A stretch of DNA of 64,000 nucleotides. It comes from a virus. The notes beneath the pieces are model-generated. The model made no database searches. It saw nothing but the letters and a program-made list of their open reading frames with translations, and was not told the origin of the DNA. Both the position numbers and the translations under genes were made by a program. Position 1 is the first letter of the stretch; the number at the start of each line of letters is the position of its first letter. Below are positions 54,054 to 62,494 of this stretch, in pieces. Location: positions 25,267 through 89,266 of IMG/VR virus record IMGVR_UViG_3300042863_000147; one strand, given 5' to 3'.

Positions 54054-54507
54054 TATTTGCTCTATCAGTTAGGTATTTGTCGTTGTGGATCCATTTGTTA
54101 TCAACAAGGAATCCCCATTCTCTACGTTGCGGACCAGGCATGAACATTGTCCAGCAGTCTGTTCCGGCTTCAAGCTCGACACGGTGATAGCTATTAGCAC
54201 TGCAAATACGGAAGTGCCCAGGACCACGCCAATGCTGTGTCTCACCGATATTGGCACCTTGTGAATCAAAGTTAGGAGTCCATTCATAATAACCACCTTT
54301 AAGTATTAGAGTAGCGTAAGACCATGGATGATCATGCACATCATCGGGATCTGATTTAAGGAACTTGTGAAGAAACACATTGAAGGGGAAACGCTTTCTA
54401 TCTTTAAGAAACAGGTAGTAGCGTTCGAGATAAGGTTCATCATTTTGTCTGTCCATTACGATTCGTTTGCGGCCTACACGTTCTAGAAAGTTTAGAAACC
54501 ATTTCAC
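54046..54507 (-). CDS. Cupin-fold protein
   Basis: A 153-residue protein with a small cupin-like core: PDDVHDHPWSYATLILKGGYYEW supplies a HxH-type metal site and the first cupin strand motif. GPGHFRICSANSYHRVEL resembles motif 2 (PxxxxH). Cupins of this kind occur in aquatic phages near sugar or DNA-modification genes. It lies directly after the glycosyltransferase with a 4-base overlap, suggesting a related job; the reaction is unknown. Confidence 0.7.
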   Translation of the reverse strand: MKWFLNFLERVGRKRIVMDRQNDEPYLERYYLFLKDRKRFPFNVFLHKFLKSDPDDVHDHPWSYATLILKGGYYEWTPNFDSQGANIGETQHWRGPGHFRICSANSYHRVELEAGTDCWTMFMPGPQRREWGFLVDNKWIHNDKYLTDRANNG

Positions 54508-55580
54508 TTAATCATCTCCAATAGTTTATCTGCACTAAAGAATTGCTCTGTTAGATCCTTTGCCTGCTTGCGAACCTGCGGCAAACGTTTTTCATAATGT
54601 GTCATAGTAACAATAATGTGATGACACAATTCTTGTCTATGTTTCAAATAACTATTCCAGTCTTTGGTCCATTCGCTAGGATACTTAAATCCTTCGTAAT
54701 ACATTTCACTGTACGACAAACGATCCGGTACCATGGGGATAGCATCTACTAATGCACCTTCGTAGCAACTAATGCCCAATGTTTCTTGCAAGTTTGCACT
54801 AAACACAATCTTTGATTGACTCAGTAGAGTATGATATTCTTGTTTTGTTAATCGAGTATCCTGACATACTACAAATTCGTATTGCGGCAGATACTGCTTT
54901 AAATCACGGAATATCTCAACTTGCTTTTCTGGAGCAATACGATGTGGAAACAAGATAAGATCACGTTTAGGCATACCCTTATACATAGTTAATGTATCGT
55001 CCATATACTCCATAGGCCAACCTGTGCGTACAATCTTACCTTGCTCGATCATGGTAATTTTCCACTCATCGTCTACTGTTTCACTAAATGATTCAGCAAA
55101 CAACTCGATGTGAAAATCTGTGGCAAAGTAGTTGTGATCGATAGCATGAAAGAAGCTTTGTTCAGCATGTCTGACCCACGGAGCATCTCCAATAAGACGT
55201 CCTAGAAAGTCTTGAGGATCATAACTACCGGCATGCCATAGTGCATGAATAGTTACAGGAATGCCGAGAAGCCCGGCCATGTATTTGAGATTGATGATAC
55301 CAGGATGCCAAGCATCAGTAGCGATAAAGTGATCACCTGCGCGAATGGTTCCGTCGCAAAATAACCTACTGATCTGCTGAACCTGTGCTGACTTATAAAT
55401 GTTGGTACCACCAAAATTAAGGAAAGCACCAGGAGTAGTGGCATCAGGAATATCTTTAGGCCCAGAAATAACTTGAACATTGTGTCCTGCCTTTTTGAGT
55501 AGTTGAGGAACGTGTGATTTCCACTCGCCTGTGTAGCGAGTGGAAACAGCCTCTAAATCAATTAGAAAAACGTTCGCCAT
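54504..55580 (-). CDS. GT-B-type glycosyltransferase
   Basis: 358 residues from ATG 55580 (an upstream GTG at 55637 is less convincing). MANVFLIDLEAVSTRYTGEW begins the first Rossmann-like domain. The second has LILFPHRIAPEKQVEIFRDLK, VVCQDTRLTKQEYHTLLSQSKIVFSAN and ETLGISCYEGALVDAIPMVPD, the usual donor-binding pattern of GT-B enzymes. Targets could be phage DNA (as in T4), a virion protein or host surface. It lies in the same transcript as the DpdA-like gene, so glycosylation of a modified base is worth testing. Confidence 0.8.
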   Translation of the reverse strand: MANVFLIDLEAVSTRYTGEWKSHVPQLLKKAGHNVQVISGPKDIPDATTPGAFLNFGGTNIYKSAQVQQISRLFCDGTIRAGDHFIATDAWHPGIINLKYMAGLLGIPVTIHALWHAGSYDPQDFLGRLIGDAPWVRHAEQSFFHAIDHNYFATDFHIELFAESFSETVDDEWKITMIEQGKIVRTGWPMEYMDDTLTMYKGMPKRDLILFPHRIAPEKQVEIFRDLKQYLPQYEFVVCQDTRLTKQEYHTLLSQSKIVFSANLQETLGISCYEGALVDAIPMVPDRLSYSEMYYEGFKYPSEWTKDWNSYLKHRQELCHHIIVTMTHYEKRLPQVRKQAKDLTEQFFSADKLLEMIK

Positions 55581-55800
55581 TGTTTCGATTTTCGTAACGT
55601 GGGTTTTTTCCCTTGTATCCTTCACGTGGCTTTCCACGATTTGCGAAGTATCGGTACTCTTGAGTACGATACAGGTCCGCAGGGTTAAACTCTAAAAGAT
55701 TGAAGCGGCAGTGATCGAGCCACGCTTCCAAATCGTCGAAGATTTTAGAAACTTCCGGTTTCATGAAAAGAGTTTTTTGAATGTATTTTGGCTGTGCCAT
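55558..55800 (-). CDS. Small conserved phage protein, unknown function
   Basis: An 80-residue protein: MAQPKYIQKTLFMKPEVSKI, then FDDLEAWLDHCRFNLLEFNP and LYRTQEYRYFANRGKPREG, ending in a basic Asn/Arg-rich tail. The pattern recurs in aquatic T4-like phages. The glycosyltransferase start lies inside its last 23 bases. It could bind nucleic acid through the tail. Confidence 0.75.
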   Translation of the reverse strand: MAQPKYIQKTLFMKPEVSKIFDDLEAWLDHCRFNLLEFNPADLYRTQEYRYFANRGKPREGYKGKNPRYENRNNGERFSN

Positions 55801-55815
55801 TTTTGATTTACCTAA

Positions 55816-56202
55816 TTATAGGGTTGATGGAAATTTAATGAAGCAGCCATTCTCGCCGTCTTCACTTACGTCGATCCAGATCTCACGACCTGGATATCTT
55901 GCCGAAATGGTTCCGTGGAGATCACGGCTTATCATTTCGCAGGATTTGTGGTTGAGTTCGAGTGTGCCATCTGCGTAGCAATGCTCTAACCAACGCTTAA
56001 ACTGAATAAACTCAATATCACGATCATCGTGAAATACTTGAATATAGACTTTAAAATGGAAAATGTGACGGTGTGGAGTACCAAGGAAACTAACGTCATA
56101 CATGTCACCTGTAGCAAGTTTAGGATCTGTAGCCGCAGCCGGATACATATGAACACCTTCTTTACGAAAGGTTACCCAGATCATATTTAATTCGTTATTC
56201 AT
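55816..56202 (-). CDS. Possible T-fold (QueD/pterin synthase-like) protein
   Basis: A 128-residue protein. GTPHRHIFHFKVYIQV resembles the HxH metal site and following strand of 6-carboxy-tetrahydropterin synthase (QueD) and related T-fold enzymes. IEFIQFKRWLEH matches the position of their DfxxLK segment, and WIDVSEDGENG aligns with the Glu near the pterin site. The usual Cys before HGH is not seen, so activity is uncertain. If real, it would supply the QueE substrate. It may instead be only a conserved aquatic-phage protein of unknown role. Confidence 0.55.
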   Translation of the reverse strand: MNNELNMIWVTFRKEGVHMYPAAATDPKLATGDMYDVSFLGTPHRHIFHFKVYIQVFHDDRDIEFIQFKRWLEHCYADGTLELNHKSCEMISRDLHGTISARYPGREIWIDVSEDGENGCFIKFPSTL

Positions 56203-56372
56203 TCTTCTGCCTTAGGTTTTGCTGTTTTCTTTGCAGTTGGTTTTTCGGGCAAGTTGTCTTTCATCATATTATAGATTTCCCACAACTTCCAGTCAATGCT
56301 TTCGAGCAACTTGAATAACTTTTCTTCTGAACTCTGTTGATTTGCTTGTTTTGTAATTTTAGAATTGATCAT
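56199..56372 (-). CDS. 57-residue protein, unknown function
   Basis: A short gene starting at ATG 56372 and ending in a TGA that overlaps the next ATG (ATGA). Its own start overlaps the previous stop the same way. The protein starts MINSKITKQANQQSSEEKLF, continues LLESIDWKLWEIYNMM and has a Lys/Ala/Pro tail. The nested overlaps on both sides and the absence of any gap argue that it is translated. Confidence 0.75.
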   Translation of the reverse strand: MINSKITKQANQQSSEEKLFKLLESIDWKLWEIYNMMKDNLPEKPTAKKTAKPKAEE

Positions 56373-56881
56373 TTAATCACCGTGTCGTTTTTATATTGGT
56401 TCCAGTCTGTAAAGTTTTTACGATCCATTAGTGCGTGTAGACTGTGCGACCACACACCGGGATTAGTTGCTTTAAAATCTTTGTCGTCGATTTTAATCAT
56501 CGTATTATAGTTCCAAAGGCGAACATATGGAATTGGGACTCTTATCTGTGGAATAAAATTATCGTACTCGTTCAGTCCGCCTTCGTTGAATTCTTCAACT
56601 TCTTCCATAGGGATATCAAGACTGCAAAGATAGCCTTTGTCTAGGAAGAACATGATCATGTCTTCCCATTGTTTCCAAAGACTGCCTGCGCCGGGCTTGT
56701 AACTGTGATTTGCACCGAAGAAAATGTGCTCGCAACCTTGCAAGTTTAATGCGATATGTTCGACTGGTTGTAGTCCTGTAACAAACAGTGTTTTCATACC
56801 GTATGCAGGAGTATGCTCAACTTCAACACCAGTGAAGAAAATTACATCATCACTGACGCCTGTATCGTAATCACGCTTCAT
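56369..56881 (-). CDS. Conserved phage protein, unknown function
   Basis: 170 residues from ATG 56881 (open further upstream with a Leu-rich start that is probably not translated). Distinct motifs are DVIFFTGVEVEHTPAYGMKT, LFVTGLQPVEHI, CEHIFFGANHSYKPG and YVRLWNYNTMIKIDDKDF then NPGVWSHSLHAL. It is strongly patterned, so likely an enzyme or a well-folded protein, and recurs in aquatic T4-like phages. It is embedded in the DpdA-like operon with 4-base overlaps. I could not place it in a family. Confidence 0.75.
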   Translation of the reverse strand: MKRDYDTGVSDDVIFFTGVEVEHTPAYGMKTLFVTGLQPVEHIALNLQGCEHIFFGANHSYKPGAGSLWKQWEDMIMFFLDKGYLCSLDIPMEEVEEFNEGGLNEYDNFIPQIRVPIPYVRLWNYNTMIKIDDKDFKATNPGVWSHSLHALMDRKNFTDWNQYKNDTVIK

Positions 56882-57107
56882 CTTTTTTCTTACGTTTAGT
56901 TTTAGTAGTAGTAACTTTAACAGAATTTTCATACTCTGTCAATGCCTTTTGGACATCTTCGAGCAATGCTGCATCGTCCCAAACTAATTCGGTTTTTCCA
57001 TCTTCAAATGTTTTAACAATTAAATGACTTCCTTGTTGTATTTTGGGCCAACCTCCACTTTCTACATTTGGAGATAATTCTTCAGTTTTCTTTTTACGTG
57101 TTGCCAT
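56871..57107 (-). CDS. Small conserved phage protein, unknown function
   Basis: A 78-residue protein, basic at both ends (MATRKKKTEEL and TTTKTKRKKKDEA), with a compact core GSHLIVKTFEDGKTELVWDD then ALLEDVQKALTEYE. A strong AAGGAGT ribosome site precedes it. It overlaps the following gene by 11 bases. Nucleic-acid binding is possible from composition. Confidence 0.75.
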   Translation of the reverse strand: MATRKKKTEELSPNVESGGWPKIQQGSHLIVKTFEDGKTELVWDDAALLEDVQKALTEYENSVKVTTTKTKRKKKDEA

Positions 57108-57110
57108 TTC

Positions 57111-57314
57111 TTACTCCTTGAAGTATGTGTCTATGACTTCTAATTTGTCATGATACTCGGAAATTAACGCGATTTCTTTTTCAATAGCATCCATTAGATC
57201 TGTGTGATCATGAATGGCCATTGGATTAGATAGCATAATATCCACATTCATTTTATGTTTAAGAATGTGTGCTGCGAAGTGTTGCTTAAGAACACCAATC
57301 ATTTCTTTTCTCAT
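57111..57314 (-). CDS. Small conserved phage protein, unknown function
   Basis: 67 residues from ATG 57314, preferred over the GTG at 57323 because GGTGA sits just before it. All-helical: KEMIGVLKQHFAAHILKHKM, NVDIMLSNPMAIHDHTDLMD, EYHDKLEVIDTYF. It directly follows the DpdA-like gene and recurs in cyanophage-type genomes. No function known. Confidence 0.75.
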   Translation of the reverse strand: MRKEMIGVLKQHFAAHILKHKMNVDIMLSNPMAIHDHTDLMDAIEKEIALISEYHDKLEVIDTYFKE

Positions 57315-57315
57315 A

Positions 57316-58950
57316 TTATTCACCTAAATTACCTTCTTCGAGCTCTCTTAGCTTGTCGTCATCTGGATTTTCTAAATCTACTTCTTCTGATTTAGATACC
57401 TCTTCGAACGCAAACAATCCGTTGAATGTATTTTGAGCAGGCCCGCCTTGCAAACGAGCACCTTCTAAACTACGCAAGAATGGGCCTGCTTGCTCAATCA
57501 TAGCAAATGCTTCTGCTTTAGTTGTGGTATTAAACAAGTCTTCAATAAACGAACTAAAATAAAGGATGTTACGAGGAACCCAATCTGAATACTCGTCACT
57601 CATGTCTGAGCCTTTAACTTTCTTCCATTGTTTCCAAGTTAACTTACCTGCAACTTTAGCAATCTCGATATCCATTAACTGTTGGGCACGTTGAACAGCA
57701 ACAATATGGCATTCAACATTATGTCCCATCATTAATGCATAGGCAAAGCTGTCCCAACTTGTTCTGTTAGGAATCTTACCTAGTTTGTTTAGTCTAGGAA
57801 CAACTTGATAGTGATCTGGATTCAAATGATCAAACTTGGCACCGTTTAATTCTGCATCAGTTTTACGCTCGCCTAAGTCATAGTAGGCAATGTCGGCCAT
57901 TGTTAATCTGCGACCGATTGACGATTCGAATGGGAACGGGATGTCTGATCCTGATAGTGCTTTGTTATCTGGTGCCTTGTCCATAATAACACTCCACCTT
58001 TTTGGCGTGTGGACTGCGTTTGTGTAGACAAGTCCGTGCGCGGTTGCGATGAACGGTGAGGCGCAGTCAAAAGATACGGTAAGCTCTTCATTGATATGTT
58101 TCCTAATTTGTCGTTGAATTAAAGTCAAGTAACAACTCCAGTCAAGTTGTGCTGTACCCAAGAAGTGGATCCAGTTTTTGCCCTTCAGCAAACCATCTTC
58201 TCTCAAGGTCATTAGACGCTTGAGAGTAATATCCATCTTGCACATGTTAGCACCACCAAAGGCCCAACCTTCTGCTTCACGCCCTGCATACTTGCCTGCT
58301 GGATCGCTAAATTCCTTTACACCGTCATACCACTTTTCAGCAGTGTCCCAGTCCCCGCCCTGTAGAACATTAAGCCATTTAGTTTGACCCAATCTGTTCA
58401 TTAAGAAGTAATCGTTGTTGTATCGAGTCTTATCTAAACAGTCATCGAATGTCTTCAATCCAGTTTTGGGGCTGTGAATATGATCACATGCCCATGTCGG
58501 AACGTCTAACATCATTGACCAGTCGGCAGTTACTTCCAACCACTCGAGAATCTTCTGACGAGTCTTAGTGGCTTCCTTGCCTTCAAAGTCTAGCCAATCA
58601 AACTTAAGAACACCCTTACCAATCTGGTATCCACCGGAGTCGCCTAGAATCATTGTATTGTTACGATCACGTTGTTGGATCATAGACTCTTGTGTAAGAC
58701 TCTTTTGTAGATCTAATTGTGCATGACCTGCTGAATACAAACCATACTTGTAGGTAAAGTAGCCTTGTTCCGGATTTAGAAAATTCATTCCTTCAATACC
58801 ACGATCAAATCCTGCAGGAATACGATCTGTTGGTACGAATTCACCTAATCGCTGTTTAGCAACATAGGTGCTGTAGAACGAACTAATAGCTGGCAAATAT
58901 ACCGCATAGTCCTTCTGTAGTGGTGTTAAATTAACTTGTTGTTTGCTCAT
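57316..58950 (-). CDS. dpdA: DpdA-like DNA guanine transglycosylase (TGT fold)
   Basis: A 544-residue protein carrying the tRNA-guanine transglycosylase active-site order: GDSGGYQIG (Asp104), a MMLDVPTW segment (Asp149), NVLQGGDWD (about 194-201), WAFGGANM (229-236), HFLGTAQLDW (262-271) and SFDCASPFIATAHG with nucleophile-position Asp295. Phage TGT relatives called DpdA exchange guanine in DNA for 7-deazaguanine bases, protecting against restriction. The QueE gene at 52 kb supports this. It follows gp45 by 12 bases and heads a tightly overlapped run of genes. A tRNA-specific TGT is possible but less likely, since this protein is large and lacks a recognisable zinc-site set. Confidence 0.85.
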   Translation of the reverse strand: MSKQQVNLTPLQKDYAVYLPAISSFYSTYVAKQRLGEFVPTDRIPAGFDRGIEGMNFLNPEQGYFTYKYGLYSAGHAQLDLQKSLTQESMIQQRDRNNTMILGDSGGYQIGKGVLKFDWLDFEGKEATKTRQKILEWLEVTADWSMMLDVPTWACDHIHSPKTGLKTFDDCLDKTRYNNDYFLMNRLGQTKWLNVLQGGDWDTAEKWYDGVKEFSDPAGKYAGREAEGWAFGGANMCKMDITLKRLMTLREDGLLKGKNWIHFLGTAQLDWSCYLTLIQRQIRKHINEELTVSFDCASPFIATAHGLVYTNAVHTPKRWSVIMDKAPDNKALSGSDIPFPFESSIGRRLTMADIAYYDLGERKTDAELNGAKFDHLNPDHYQVVPRLNKLGKIPNRTSWDSFAYALMMGHNVECHIVAVQRAQQLMDIEIAKVAGKLTWKQWKKVKGSDMSDEYSDWVPRNILYFSSFIEDLFNTTTKAEAFAMIEQAGPFLRSLEGARLQGGPAQNTFNGLFAFEEVSKSEEVDLENPDDDKLRELEEGNLGE

Positions 58951-58962
58951 CTTTGCTCAATA

Positions 58963-59697
58963 TTATGTCTGTGCAGGAATGATGTACTTGTAAGTAGCAA
59001 GACCGCTGTCAAGTGTAATCTGTAGAGCACCTTCGTTACTTAAACTCATCATAGTATTGTTAACATCTGATGCTTTAAGAATCGCAAGCACTGGGGCAAC
59101 AGGCCATGTCCATCCTTTATTTAGGTTACCAGTGACACCGGTGGCAAAAATAAATTCACCACCGTGACTTGCTTGGTCACCGAATGTAAATTTCAACTTG
59201 TCACCGTCTGTCTTGGCCAAGAATGTTGTGTGCTCATTGTTAGCGGCTGCTTGAAAAGCAAAACGCTGAACACTGGCTAGACTTGGAGCAACTTCAACAT
59301 CCCACTTAACACCACGGAACTTAACAGTCTTTAACTTTTCGTTAATAATCTCAGTGTTCATAAAGCGGTAATCGTTCTTAAAGTCGCCACCTTTGTTTTC
59401 AAAGTGCAAACCTGTTGGAATTTCTTCACCGTTGCGATCTTGTTTAACAACTTCGATCTTTGCATCTTCTTTGTATTCTGGGCAATCTAACAAATACTTT
59501 AATTTGTTCATTTGCGGCATACCAAAAATGCCAGTCATGTCTGCCTGCGGGCTAGCAGTTTCACCATACATAATAACTGTGCGGTCATCAGCCATACTGT
59601 CAATGGTTGTCTTTTTGTCGTCGCCTGTAATTTTAACGATGTTCAGGAAGCCCAGGCTATGTGTGTGGCTAACGATATCTTGTAGAATGTCTTTCAT
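58963..59697 (-). CDS. 45: Sliding clamp gp45
   Basis: A 244-residue DNA polymerase processivity clamp (T4: 228). Typical parts include HTHSLGFLNIVKITGDD, MYGETASPQADMTGIFGMP and the final GLATYKYIIPAQ. As a trimer it tethers gp43 and also activates gp55-dependent late transcription. A host-type promoter at 59715-59743 and AAAAGGAA ribosome site precede it. Unlike T4, genes 44, 62 and regA do not lie between 45 and 43. Confidence 0.93.
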   Translation of the reverse strand: MKDILQDIVSHTHSLGFLNIVKITGDDKKTTIDSMADDRTVIMYGETASPQADMTGIFGMPQMNKLKYLLDCPEYKEDAKIEVVKQDRNGEEIPTGLHFENKGGDFKNDYRFMNTEIINEKLKTVKFRGVKWDVEVAPSLASVQRFAFQAAANNEHTTFLAKTDGDKLKFTFGDQASHGGEFIFATGVTGNLNKGWTWPVAPVLAILKASDVNNTMMSLSNEGALQITLDSGLATYKYIIPAQT

Positions 59698-59714
59698 AAT
59701 AATTCCTTTTGTTT

Positions 59715-59743
59715 AGTTTATTTAGATTTGCGAGTAAAGTCAA
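59715..59743 (-). promoter_or_regulatory. Host-type promoter for gp45 (TTGACT-17-TAAACT)
   Basis: TTGACT (59738-59743), 17-base spacer and TAAACT (59715-59720), in the 55-base gap after gp43. It would drive gp45 and the DpdA-like operon. Confidence 0.5.
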
Positions 59744-59752
59744 TGATTATTT

Positions 59753-62425
59753 TCAATCAAAGGAAAATAATTTGCCAAAGGTGTTGTCTTGGGTAGTGGA
59801 TTCTAAATCCCAGTCCAGCACACCGATAAGGTTGTCTAGTTTGTTGTTAATGATAGCAGTTTCCATCTCACTGTGATCAAATGGAAGGTCTTGGAACCAT
59901 TTAGGTAATCTCATCTCATCAACTGGATAAGCAATAGATGTGTAACCTAGTGGATTATCTCTAACCTTGCAGACAATAACCTTCATACCATCAACAATGC
60001 CCATTGAGTATTTGTCACCGTTCATACGCTTTAGCGTGTTCCAGTTGATAGCAGCACGGACATGTCCTGGCATATTTGCCTTACCTTGTTTAGCTTCCTT
60101 AGCTTGATACTCGGTAATGTTGTTAGCACGTTTCGGACTGCCCTTTTCCCAACCTGGTCTGGCTTTGAATTCAGTCCGGAACGCACTGATCATTTCAAGA
60201 ATCTCTTGTTCCTCTGCACCATTTAGTACTTTGGTAAGAACTTCTTCTAGAAACTTTTGCATAAATTCCGGAGTATCACTACGCTTGAGATCCAGGCCCA
60301 TGGCCTTAATCTTACCTGGCTTACCGTCTGTGTCCTGTCTCTTACCGTCTTTATCGTAATACAATACTGCATAACGCTTCTTGGTAATGAACAGGCCTTT
60401 AACAGCAACAATTTCTCGACCACCTTTGATAACTTCGCCTCGACTCTTTGGGCAGTGAAATGCATCCAACATGAACTGCGGGAATGTTGCATTTACGCCT
60501 TCGGCAATTTGATCATACAGCTGAATAACAACATCTCTATCCCAAGGGATCAGCTTCTTGTTAATGTCAGTCTTTAGCGTATTGTAAGCTGAGAAGTAGC
60601 ACGAATCAGTATCACCATAGATAATGCTTTTACCTACGTGGTCAAACTCGCCGGTAATCATTTCATTGACTTTACCAGCCATGTGCTTGGCAATCTGGCG
60701 ACCTACTAGAGTAGTTGATTGTCCGATACGCTTGTCAAAGAATCTGCAACCTGCATTAAGAATAGCACCATACAAACTGTTCAAGTTAATCTTCTTAACC
60801 AACTGTCGCTTGTCCCAGTACTCTTCTTCAATCTTGTTACCTGCTTCAATAGCTGCCTTGAGCTTCTTTTGCATATCTTTACGTTCAGCATACCAACGCT
60901 TTAACAGTCCGGGGATAATACCTTCATGTTCATAGGTAAAGATAGTGCCGTTTGCGCTCAACATCCAAGGTTGATTACTGTCAAAGATTAACTTATATGC
61001 TTCGGCTGCACTCATGATATCACTTTGATTGTTTTCCCAGTCGACAATTATTTCAAATGCTTTATCCTGTCGCATAACTGCTTCGTATTCTAGACTACCA
61101 AACATACCTTCCCATGATGCTGCAAATGATTTCTTATGCACTAGCATTTGTTCATTAATATGTTGATCAGTTCGGTCTTGACGCAACTGTCCGACGATAG
61201 TTTCCGGACCCATATTTAACGCACGAATAGCTGAAGGATACAGTGAGTTAATGTCAATAGATCCAATCCAGTCATGCAACCCTTTTTTAGGATATGCAAC
61301 ATAGGCACCTGCTGCCTGATTGTTAGCATCTTCGTCACGCTTTGCACGATTGGGCACAATGAGACCACGGTGGTGGGCTTCATTTACAATAGCCTGTTCA
61401 GTTACAGCAACAGCGCCCATTGTGGTCTGTAATAGCACTGTGCATTCATGCGCCAGTGTGTTAGCAAGGTCAATAAACTTTAGTTTCTTATCTAGCTTGT
61501 CCAACAGTGCAGTATCCTGTCTGTTGTATTCAATGAACTTACGGAAGTCATTGTTGTACAATTGATCAAGTGTGCCTTCATAATGAGTCTTGCTCTCGCC
61601 TACTTCCATTTCTCCAATGGCATCCAATCGGTAAGTGTGTCTCTCTTCATATGTGTATTTGCGGTACAGCTCGAGACTGTCCAGATGAACACGACCAACC
61701 AGATCATAAGTAACAGCCGCTTTTCCATATTTCTCGTACTCTCTCTTCTTGGGAAATTGACCCCACAGACAGAATCTACGAGTGTCTTCTTTGCTCAGTG
61801 CTTTAATTACTCGATTGACAGTGTAGGGAATATCATAACCTTCACTGTTCCAACCGCTAAGAATGTCAGCATCTTGAATAAGATCCAAGAACGCATCTAA
61901 CATTTCTGCTTCAGTTTCAAATAAGTGTGTGTTAGGGAAGTCCTTGACCAGTTCCGTTGCCTGCTCCATTGTCAGGGTCTTTGGAGGAACAGCAAAGCAG
62001 ACCAGTGTATCTAACCATTGTAGGTGAACAGCAATCGATGTAATTGGCATAAACGCATCCTCTGGGGTGCTGTAGCCTCTTTCAGGATCGAAGTCCACCT
62101 CGATGTCGAAAAACGCCACATTAAGTTTAGGCGGTTCGTGATTGAGATAATTTTCTTCTAGTGTTTTGAATACTGTATTGATATCAGATTCGTATAGCTT
62201 GTGACTGCTGTGAATCCGTTGTTCTTTCTGAAAATCCTTATAGGATCTAGTAACAACTTTGCTTAGGTTTTCACCGTAAATTGACTTGTATTTGCCCCTT
62301 TGATCGGGGTAATAAAATGTGTATCTTGCAGGAAACTCCTGGAAGATTCTGCCTTTCTTTGGATCACGCTCAACGACATGCACGATGTCCTTGTCGCGAT
62401 CCCACATGGCATCGACGTAGCTCAT
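59753..62425 (-). CDS. 43: DNA polymerase gp43 (family B)
   Basis: 890 residues from ATG 62425, chosen for its AAGGAG ribosome site; T4 gp43 has 898. Exonuclease motif FFDIEVD has Asp107 and Glu109. Polymerase motif A is SIDINSLYPSAIRALNM, motif B KINLNSLYGAILNAG and motif C YGDTDSCYF. The 3'-5' exonuclease and palm are complete, so it is an active proofreading replicase. It lies downstream of the SpeD and membrane-protein genes and just upstream of gp45. Confidence 0.97.
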   Translation of the reverse strand: MSYVDAMWDRDKDIVHVVERDPKKGRIFQEFPARYTFYYPDQRGKYKSIYGENLSKVVTRSYKDFQKEQRIHSSHKLYESDINTVFKTLEENYLNHEPPKLNVAFFDIEVDFDPERGYSTPEDAFMPITSIAVHLQWLDTLVCFAVPPKTLTMEQATELVKDFPNTHLFETEAEMLDAFLDLIQDADILSGWNSEGYDIPYTVNRVIKALSKEDTRRFCLWGQFPKKREYEKYGKAAVTYDLVGRVHLDSLELYRKYTYEERHTYRLDAIGEMEVGESKTHYEGTLDQLYNNDFRKFIEYNRQDTALLDKLDKKLKFIDLANTLAHECTVLLQTTMGAVAVTEQAIVNEAHHRGLIVPNRAKRDEDANNQAAGAYVAYPKKGLHDWIGSIDINSLYPSAIRALNMGPETIVGQLRQDRTDQHINEQMLVHKKSFAASWEGMFGSLEYEAVMRQDKAFEIIVDWENNQSDIMSAAEAYKLIFDSNQPWMLSANGTIFTYEHEGIIPGLLKRWYAERKDMQKKLKAAIEAGNKIEEEYWDKRQLVKKINLNSLYGAILNAGCRFFDKRIGQSTTLVGRQIAKHMAGKVNEMITGEFDHVGKSIIYGDTDSCYFSAYNTLKTDINKKLIPWDRDVVIQLYDQIAEGVNATFPQFMLDAFHCPKSRGEVIKGGREIVAVKGLFITKKRYAVLYYDKDGKRQDTDGKPGKIKAMGLDLKRSDTPEFMQKFLEEVLTKVLNGAEEQEILEMISAFRTEFKARPGWEKGSPKRANNITEYQAKEAKQGKANMPGHVRAAINWNTLKRMNGDKYSMGIVDGMKVIVCKVRDNPLGYTSIAYPVDEMRLPKWFQDLPFDHSEMETAIINNKLDNLIGVLDWDLESTTQDNTFGKLFSFD

Positions 62426-62461
62426 ATAGTTCTCCTTACCGCTTATGGCCGGCAACCTTCT

Positions 62462-62479
62462 TTGTGATCAATTATGGCT
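62462..62479 (-). promoter_or_regulatory. Small hairpin in the gp43 leader
   Basis: GATCA and TGATC can pair around an eight-base loop, about 40 bases before the gp43 start. T4 gp43 represses its own mRNA by binding a leader hairpin; this one is further upstream and not similar in sequence, so the link is weak. Confidence 0.25.
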
Positions 62480-62494
62480 GATCGAACCTTTCTC

